Shown here in pieces: positions 52,221-61,400 of a stretch of DNA of 64,000 bases (position 1 is its first letter; each line of letters opens with the position of its first letter). Source of the DNA: Catonia carolina (Eukaryota; Arthropoda; Insecta; Hemiptera; Achilidae); NCBI GenBank assembly GCA_035578175.1, contig JAQMRL010000001.1:55637553-55701552 (forward strand), in the 5' to 3' direction. The notes under the pieces are model-generated. The model saw only the letters and a program-made list of their open reading frames with translations, was not told where the DNA came from and did not search any database. A program made the position numbers and the translations under genes.

Positions 52221-53517
52221 TACGAGGGTAAGTCAATTATTATCCGCAATTTAGTTATATTTTTGTTTATTTTGGCAGTACTGTCGTTTTGCGTTGATGA
52301 CGCATGCTTTGTTTATTTGTGGTTATATGTATGCAAGTTTCAAGCTGCAAGGTTAGTTTTGTTATCGCTGTCATGCTGTTAATCATGGCTGCTCCGCTTT
52401 CTATTTGTACTAAAAAAGAGCAACATTCAGTGATCCGTTTTTTGTGGTGTGAAGGTGTATAAGGGGCCGAAAAACTTTCGGTACAGTATGGGAACAGTGT
52501 TTTGCTACAACAGAATGTCTACGAATGGACTGAAAAATTCAAAAATGGTCGCACAAGTGTTACGCACGATGAAGGAGGCGGACAAACGTTTTACCGCCGT
52601 AAATGAAGAAAACATTGAGCGTTCACGTGAAATGATTCTCTTAGACAGACGAGTAACTATTGACGAAGTGGCACATCGTCTGCAAATTAGCCACGGTTCT
52701 GCCTATGAAATCATTCACAACACATTTGGGTTTCATAAAGTTTGTGCAAGGTGGGTCTGAAAACAACTGACACTGTTGCATAAACAAACGCGCTTGGACA
52801 TCTGCAAAAAAATATTTGGATTGCTATGGTAGCGAACGGGACAACTTCTTAGACAGGATCATTACTGGTGACAAAACATGGATCCATCATTACGAGCCGG
52901 AGAGTAAACTGCAGAGTATGGAATGGAAACATCCAAATTCGCCGTGCAAGAAAAAATTCAAGACCCAACCATCCACAGAAAAACTGATGCTTACGTTTTT
53001 TTGGGACTCACATGGTCCAGTACTGGAACATTATCAGGAAAGGGGCACAACCATAAACAGTGTACGTTACAGTGAGATGCTTACTGCCAAGCTAAAGCCT
53101 GCAATTTGAAGCAAACACCGAGGATTGCTGTCAAAAGGTGTTGCGTTGTTGCACGACAACACCCGCTCGCATAATGCTGCCCACACTGCTGAAACACTCC
53201 AGAAACTCGATTTTGAAGTACTGGCTCATCCTCCATATAGTCCCGATCTTGCTCCTTCTGATTATCACTTGTTTGGTCCACTCAAAGAGGCATTAAGGGG
53301 CCGTTGATTTACCTCAGACGAAGCATTGAAAGAAGCAGTGCATTCCTGGCCCGCATCTCAACCAAAAACCTTCTTTTATGAGGGCATCAGGAAACTTGAA
53401 CAACGATGGAGCAAGTGCGTTAAAAAGGGGACTACGTCAAAAAATGACGTACTTGTAAGTTTCCTATTTGATTACAATAAAATTCTATAACTACATTGCA
53501 GATAATAATTGACTGTA
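52221..53517 (+). mobile_element. Mariner element (about 1.3 kb), inactive
   Basis: Ends TACGAGGGTAAGTCAATTAT and, on the other strand, TACAGTCAATTATTATCTGC; both lead into GCAAT.TAGTTATA. The right terminal repeat lacks about 7 nt. TA borders are consistent with Tc1/mariner. It lies in the intergenic space between RRP12 and the zinc transporter. Confidence 0.85.
52386..53490 (+). pseudogene. Mariner transposase pseudogene
   Basis: Broken into several frames. Recognisable in order: the N-terminal helix-turn-helix RRVTIDEVAHRLQISHGSAY with [24 protein letters not shown] first-aspartate region (ITGDKTWIHHYEPESK); LLHDNTRSHNA; and HPPYSPDLAPSDYHLFGPLK. The second and third aspartates are 34 residues apart (DD34D), diagnostic of mariner. 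Stops include TGA at 52758, 53107 and 53305. Non-functional. Confidence 0.88.
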
Positions 53518-53539
53518 CATTCTGGAAGCCATCACCTTC

Positions 53540-53990
53540 ACCTACATCAAGGTCCCAGAACGGCTGAGGACAGGTGCGCAGATTCATGATAATACACGGC
53601 ATGCAACCTACTACTGCCTTGCTGCAGTAGTAGGTTGCAGCAAGCTAAAAAGAGACCATTCTATAAGGCAGCCAAAATGTGGAACACCTTGTTAGAGAAC
53701 GTAAAAAGAACTGACAAATGAGATTCTGCTCAACGACTGAAAATATGGCTTCAAGACGGGCCATTATACATGCTGCCAGACATTTTTCACTGGAAGGGAC
53801 CTCAACTTTATAAGAGACAGAGTAATCTAAATTCAACATAATATATGCATTAATACATTATACTGATTTTGGAACTGTAAACACTGTAAATTTTAACTGC
53901 AGCAATGCATTTACATTAGTTTTATTAACTTTAATGTATAATCTTGAAGACTGTAAATAAATATGATTAATATGCAGTCCACTTTGATGT
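53540..53990 (+). mobile_element. Weak LINE C-terminal remnant
   Basis: A short frame reads KRPFYKAAKMWNTLLENVKR and, after a stop, SAQRLKIWLQDG. This resembles the A..WN.LP......F...LK.WL tail of insect LINE ORF2. A T/A-rich stretch with AATAAA follows near 53957. Weak evidence. Confidence 0.35.
53603..53638. repeat. Perfect 15-bp hairpin
   Basis: GCAACCTACTACTGC and its exact inverse are separated by a 6-nt loop. It lies between the mariner element and the LINE-like remnant. Confidence 0.85.
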
Positions 53991-55309
53991 AGCACATCTT
54001 GGTTGAGGAATCTTTGGGACTGGTATGGAGTGAATTTGGTCAACAATTTTTCATTGACAGTCAAAAAAACTCAAGTGGCCTTGATGGTAGCCAACGTTCT
54101 CATAAGACAAGGCACGTAAAGAAGAATGACAGTAACTGACTTAAGAAGAACACCTTGTATATTCATATGAATTATAATTTTTGAAATTCTATGTATCATC
54201 CCCAGACATTTGATTAAATCCCTTACTTTCCCTAACACTTTTTAGTTAAATGTCTTTCAACTAGACTGAATATCTTCAATAAATGAGTTTACCAAACTAG
54301 TCATCAAAAATTCATTACCGAATATAAAGAAATTCATACAATCACTTTTTATAAGTTATAGGTACGTTTCTCTCAACAATTTTAAACAGTTTTCAGATAC
54401 AATCCTCCAACTTAAGACTTTTACGATCTAACTTATTCTATCATTTATCTGTTTGGTCCATGGTTTTTTCAACACAAAAGTGCCTCAACACTTCGGTTCA
54501 CCATTGACTTTTAGGGTAGTAATTTTTAGGTAGCAATGATCTTGTTAAAAACCATGTTAAGTTTTTTGTGTTCATTATGGACTCCATAAATGTATGCTGA
54601 TACAAATTAAAAAAATTCCAATAATACACTTACTACTAAAGCTGTCTGTTTTAATATTCTATATTGATCAAGATTTATTTATGTGCAATAAATAAATGTT
54701 AAGCCATTTAACCCTAATCAATTATATAAAAACAAAAAACATATAATCAGTTAATAAACCATTAATTAATAATGTTTGTTGATGGTGCTGTTTATTAGAA
54801 TGGAAAACTGTAAAAAGAAAACATTTATTTTAAAAAATCATAGTTTTATTACATTACTTTAAAAAATTATATATAGGCCTATAGTAAAAACGGATATGTT
54901 ACAAAATCATTACAAAATAGTAAAGCTTTTTAAGATTAAGGCACTTTACGACTAACACAGTATTGTATATACATTCAAGCATTTCCTTGGTTTACTTACG
55001 GGTTTCTAAAAAAACTCAGAATATAATGTACACTTTGAGCTGCTTCTAATCTCAAAAACCTTATTTATCACACCAAGGTATCTAAACATTCCAATAAATA
55101 TCTGACCTCTTATAAATTACAAAATATATTTCCAATAAACAATTGACCGTACTCAGTTAAATTCAAATTATTGATTTTCACAAGATACGATATTTAATGT
55201 CAAAAGTACTACCAAATGAGTTCCATAAAAATAACAATTTTATCAAGTAATAATTCAATATTTCTTTTGTAATCACAGGTTCAAATTAACCCTAAATATA
55301 AAACAGATA
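53991..55309. other. Intergenic / 3' UTR side of the zinc transporter: no further feature
   Basis: AT-rich. Several - strand AATAAA motifs occur (for example TTTATT on the + strand at about 54845), any of which could end the zinc-transporter transcript. Confidence 0.4.
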
Positions 55310-55455
55310 TTATTTTTCTGGCTCTTGGCACTGCTTGCAGTCTTCCATTTTCTCTTGAAAGTATTCAATCTGAAGAGTCATCTCAAAGAAGTTGTACTTA
55401 GCATGAATCTTCCTAGATGCAATTTTAAGTATTTCGTCAGTACTTACATTCTTAT
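55310..55455 (-). CDS. Zinc transporter last exon and stop
   Basis: NKNVSTDEILKIASRKIHAK, FFEMTLQIEYFQ, then CKQCQEPEK and TAA. The CxxC at the end matches the conserved cysteine pair of the ZnT2/3/8 tail. Confidence 0.94.
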
Positions 55456-58400
55456 CTGTAGAACAAAAACACAATTAAGTATAATTCAATTTAAATTATA
55501 TAAGGTTAAATTTTTTTATTGGGTTATAACGCTTACCTACATAAGCCTTGGCTTGTGCCTAGGTTATTTATAAAGTGATATAAAAAATTACTGACCAATA
55601 TATTTGGGTCAGCTGATTATTCCAACACCAATGGACTGCTTGACTATTTTTCAAAATACAGCAGCCACTGGCTAATTACCTTGGGCTGAGAAGGGAGCCA
55701 CAGATAACCAAAAACCACATTTAAGCTGTCTGTGATAGAAAAGCTTAAAATAACACTACAGTAATTTACTCAACATTTTAATAATACAAATTTTATGCTT
55801 TTACCTTCTAAAATTACATAAATTATTTTTTAAAAAGGGCATATACTGGATTCACACTTATTACATTTCTCTGATAAACAAGCAATCACAAAATACAGAA
55901 TAGTTACAAAATATTAGAATTTAGTAGTAGATTTGAAAGGTTATCCAGGTCATATTTCTGCTATAATGTGATACAAGGTCTAGCATTACCAAAAGTCAAC
56001 CTCACGCCTTGTTTTCCAGTGTTGTGGTGTTATGGATAAGTAAAAGTAATATAAGGTTATGTCATACTACAAATAGACAAAGTAACTACAAAATGAATTG
56101 AAAATAAAAACAGAACTACATTCATCACATCAGTAATTATCATATTTATTAATGCATACTACTGTTGTTTCAGTGTGCTTGTGTGAGTGAAGTACTTGTA
56201 CACGCAGCATATCAAAAATGTGACTCAGGAATATTGTGGCTAATTCCATTGACCTTTGAGCTAACAATTCGACATTTTTATACGACAGTATAAAAACCTG
56301 CTAAATGAGCTTGTTTCAACAAATATAAAAAAATATAAAATCCCTGAGTTTATTTTGAGTAGATACAGGGTGATTCACGAAGATATGCAGAAACTTTGGG
56401 AGCCCATTATACATGTAAAAATAATGAAAAAAGTTTATATAAACATGGGTCTGGAAATGCTTCGTTTCCGAGTTACGGCTAGCGAAAGTTTCGCTCGGAT
56501 TTGAGCTCACCAGGTAAAATGAGATCATCCTGAAATTCTGGTAACATGATTAAGGGGCGAATTTAATCATTTCTCATGGTTTTTGATCTGATAAATTGAA
56601 TAAAACAGGTCCCAAAACTGTAACTTAAATAGTTTTTAAGAAAACCAGTGACAAATGCAAAAAATGGAGTGAAAACACATTTTTTCATCTTTGGGCATGA
56701 ATAACTTTGTTATTTTACCAAGAAACAGTTAAAATTTTTGAATAAAACATGTAGAAAATTTTATTCTGAACAAACCGGTGTAAATAAAGTACACAGAAAG
56801 CGAATAGATGTTTGATAAAATGAATTTTTATTCATAACAGTACAAAGTAAAATTAACCGGAAAAACAAAGATGAAAAAATGTGTTTTTTTCACTCCATTT
56901 TTTTGCATTTGACACTATTTTTCTCAAAAACTATTTAACTTACAGTTCTGGGACCTGTTTTATTCAATTTATCAGGTCAAAAACCATAAGAAACGATTGA
57001 ATTCGTCCCTTAATCTACCTTACCAAAATTTCAGGAAGACCTCATTTCACCTGGTAAGCTGAAATCCGGGGGAAATGTTTCGCTAGCCGTAACTCGGTAA
57101 CAAAGCATTTCCGGACCCATGTTTATATAAACTTTTTCCATTATTTTTACATGTATAATGGGCTCCCAAAGTTTCTGCATATCTTCGTGAATCACCCTGT
57201 ATAATCAAATTAACTTGTACAACTACATTTTTCACAAAACTAAGTTTATGTACTTACTGATAACTATATGTGCTGCTAAAGCTGTTTTATCTAAACTTAG
57301 AGCCCATATCCTTAAGTTATGCACACGTACAACATTATCAATACTCAGCAAAGTATCCAATACTTCTGCATACTCTACACCTTTAGGCATTCCTGTAAAA
57401 CAGTTTAAAAAAATTACATTATAAAAAATATAACAAGTACTGCACTCTTGTAATCTTTGAATTTTTCTGCACAGGACAAATTAAAAATTGTAAAAGGAAT
57501 TCCAATTTTTTGTAACTTGTAATATTTTTCTACTCATGACAAAATTTATAACATATTCTTTTGCTGCCACATATAATTTCCATCAACACATTGAACGCTA
57601 TGCAGGTAAACATATAGTGTCGAGAAGTTTTATGTTGTAACAGACCTGTTCATGCCAAATCTGAGGCCAGGCCCCTCAGCCATCCTTCACTGCCAACGAA
57701 TCAGGTTTATTACAAGTGGCTTATTTAAATTCATAATAAAAAAAATTTTCAATACGCTTATCTTATTTTTGTTAAAATGAAGGTTCAAGATGATTAATTA
57801 ATAGCAAAAACCCTGAATAAATGACAAAAACTATTGTAGCAATTACATACGAACTGAAACTTTCACTACTGAAGAAAATAACTGAGAGCTGATATTTTAA
57901 AACGATTTTTACTACAGGACACAGTAAACATTTCTGAAGCACTGTATGGCAAGAAGAAACACTGTCTAGCTGCCTACAACGAAATACGAAAGAATAATGA
58001 CACCTGAGACTCTTCAGCCATCTTCAACATCTTAGAAAGCATTTTGTGCCCTTCAACTTTCTAGTATGGCAAGAAGAAACACTGTCTAGCTGCCTACAAC
58101 AAAATACGAAAGAATAATGACACCTGAGAGTCTTCAGCCATCTCCAACATCTTAAAAAGCATTTTATGCCCTTCAACTTTCTAGCGTTTGCTGAGAAACT
58201 CTTAAAAAACCAAAACATTGATTTACAATAACCCCGCAATAGTTTTGTTTTAATTTATTCAACGTTGCAGCAACAACTTGATTATTAGTGGCTGCCAAGG
58301 GTTATGGAACAGTGGGTTTGATATGCAATAATATCCAGATCCTCTCTGGATCCTCTCCTAGCAGCTCAGTAAAATTGTGCATGATCACGCAATCAGCATC

Positions 58401-61400
58401 ATTTGAAATACCTAAAAAAAATATACAGTGGAAAACTGAAATTAAGCAATTATTTTATTACCTTCCATTAAAACTAGCATCGCATCTCTCAGTATAGCAA
58501 ATGTAGTAAACATCACTAAGATTGAGAACATAAATGTACAGATAGGATCAACGATATACCATGAAGGCCCCTGGAAAAAAACAATAATAATATTATTTCA
58601 AAATTGCATAAACTAACGTACTCTAACACATCAAGTATCATAAAATAATTTTAAAAACACACAGAAGTACTTAATAATGTTTCTTTTTGTTTTTATATGC
58701 ACATTCTAGTTATAAATTGGTTGGCTGCCTGAATAAGCATAGAAACAGATTCCACATGCATAAAACACTTGGCCAACACCTAACATCTTGGAAGAGAAAC
58801 TAAAGATAGCTGCAAACTGCTACCTATTTACTGATTGTAAAACCACTTAGTCCCAAATAAAGTTTAAAGATATATAATTCTTGTGAGGTCCTGAAGATTT
58901 CTCATGAACAATCAAAAAAGTCATCATAATTTCAATCCTGCATCCAATCAAAAAATTTCAATTAATTTTAAACAAAATTTCTAATACAGCAGTTACCTTA
59001 ATACAGTACAGTAGAAACTCAATTGTAATAGTATATGGTCGTTACATAGAACCTTGCTGACTAATTAATTAATCAAAATTAATTAACTAGTTAATTTGAT
59101 CAAAAAATTGTGAAAAAAAAGTTGAATAGAAATCTTTATAAATATAAAACACCACCTTACACAATAGACGACTCGTACCTGATTGAAAAACCAGCAGGTC
59201 CTTCGAATATCAAGTATCCATCATCAGTTTTGTCATCACAAACTAACAAAAATGTGCATGCGTATATATTTTTATTGCAACTGACGACAGATACGTGATA
59301 TCCGAAAGGACCTATTGGCTTTTTAATCAGGTGACAGTCATCTATTGTGTATTTTGTGGTTTCTTTATATAATAAATATCGAGAGCTTTTGAAATAAGAA
59401 CTGGGGTTAGACAAGGTGATGGCTTATCACCTTTCTTATTTAACATAGTGCTGGATAGAGTCATGGAAGAATAGGAGAAGAAACTTGAAGAGGAAAACTG
59501 CTGGAAACCAATCTCACTGGGAACCAAGAAAGATAACCTCCGAATCCCCTACTTAGCCTTTGCAGACGATCTCGCAAAAATAACAGATTCTAGTGAAATG
59601 GCGGTAAAACAAATAGAAACTTTAAAAGAATGTGCTGAAAAAGTGGGCTTGCAAATATCCTTTGAAAAGACCGTACTTACGACAACGAATCTAGAAATCG
59701 CCAATTTTCAAACCAAATATGGAGAAATTAAAAGAGTAGCTTATTTTAAATATCTAGGAGAAACTATCTCTGAAATATATTCACAACAAGAAAGAATACA
59801 AAAAGCTCGTAGAGGCCTGGGATTGGTGCAAAACCTTTATAATAAAAAATGTTTATCACTAAATACCAAAATTAGACACTACAATACAGTAATTAAACCA
59901 GGAATGCTATATGCCAGCGAAACTTTATCACTAAACAGGAAAACGGATATGGAAAATCTAAAGAAAGAAGAAAGAGGGATAATCAAGAAGATTCTGGGAC
60001 CGAGATGGACCGAAAATGGATATAGATTACAGAAAACGTCTAAAGTTGAAGAATATTCTAATGTAGAGACGGACATGAGGAAAAGACGCCTTAAATTCTA
60101 TGGCCATATAATGAGGCTTCCCGATCGCAGACTAACAAAAAAAATTGTAAAATACGTAGCATCCCTCTTTTTTTTTTTTTTTTCTTTTTTTTTTTGGTTT
60201 AACGTCCGACTGTTTTGCAAATTGCTGCTAATGCAGACGGTGAAGGATGAAATGAATTTTTGTAACGTATGAAAAAATGCCATGCCCGAGTGGGATTCGA
60301 ACCCAAGACCGCGTGATGAGAGGCGAGCACGTTACCAACATCGCCAACGCGGCCGGCATCCCTCGTTAATGGAGGAGAATGGATCCGAAATGTTAAAAAA
60401 GACTTGGAAATGGCTAATATTGTGAAAGAAGACTTGGACAAAAGAAACAATTTTAGGAGGAAGGTTGAGAAATGGGAAGTTAAACCAGAGACAAAAGCTC
60501 CGAGAACTGGAGTAAAATGGAGTGAAGAAAGAAAAGCTAAATTCTCGCAAGAAATGAAAAACTGGTGGGCAAATAAAAAGAACAACAAGAAACCCCAAAA
60601 CTGAACCATCTTTACTTAGCGTCTTCCACTTTGGGAGTTTTACGACTAGTAATAATAATAATAATAATAAATACTTAGCAAATAAAAAGTTACTTTTAAA
60701 ATATCATCTAGCTTATATTATGACATCTGACCCAAATCCATCATACGGCCATTATTTTGAAAAGAGTTTACAAGACAAGCATTTATTTAGCTCGACCACT
60801 TATCTTAGGGTTGCTGATCACATGAAACCCAGTATAAGAGAATTTTAAAAAAAAAACTTAAAATTATGTTTTAGAAAAAGACTTTTTTGAAATGTTCCAT
60901 TGTTGAAGAGTACCCGACATTTTTAAAGAGCATGGCGAATTACAAATAGCATGGACAGAATTAAAACGCTGTTTTTAAAATGAGCTAACTGTGCAGTAGT
61001 TATATTTCTTGTTTTAGCAGAAAAAACACGTAGACATAATTTACTTATGCAAAACAAATCTCTTGGCTTGTAGCAGTCATAAAACATACAATGCAGTTAG
61101 AATAGGACTGAATATTTTCATGATATAAAATTCTCTTGTTATATAGTTAGTATTCCAGAATAACCAGAAATTAAAACATTGAGCATTAAAAATCAGCTAC
61201 TACAGTTGAATTATCCAGAGTAAAGAATTCTGCTGCAGTTTCATTAAATATTCAGATAAAAGAGAATAAATTATAAACTTACATTGAAATAAATTAACAA
61301 CGCAGCGATGAAAACCCCACTACTCTGGATGAAATCACCAACAACATGAATGAAAGCAGCTCTTACATTTATATTTTCAGCTTCACCATGTCCATGACCA

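Larger units (their letters stand above)
59385..60674 (+). mobile_element. 5'-truncated LINE interrupted by a SINE
   Basis: Starts inside the reverse transcriptase: AFEIRTGVRQGDGLSPFLFN, then YLAFADDLAKITD, FKYLGETI, and RRLKFYGHIMRLPDRRL. After the SINE at 60168-60355 it resumes with GGEWIRNVKKDLEMANIV and ends with (AAT)n at about 60650-60670. One TAG stop lies near 59471. The endonuclease and first RT motifs are missing. Same clade as the fragment at 25140-25515. Confidence 0.8.

Noticed and set aside
58294..58413. Possible alternative zinc-transporter exon: a TTTTTTTAG acceptor followed by a 36-codon open frame on the - strand
   Set aside because: The encoded peptide has no similarity to the transporter, it lacks a usable donor, and exon 58462-58570 joins in frame directly to 57258-57392. 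The region is a decayed SINE.
60282..60355. tRNA gene on the - strand
   Set aside because: It is the head of a SINE with TSDs and an A-rich tail inserted into a LINE.
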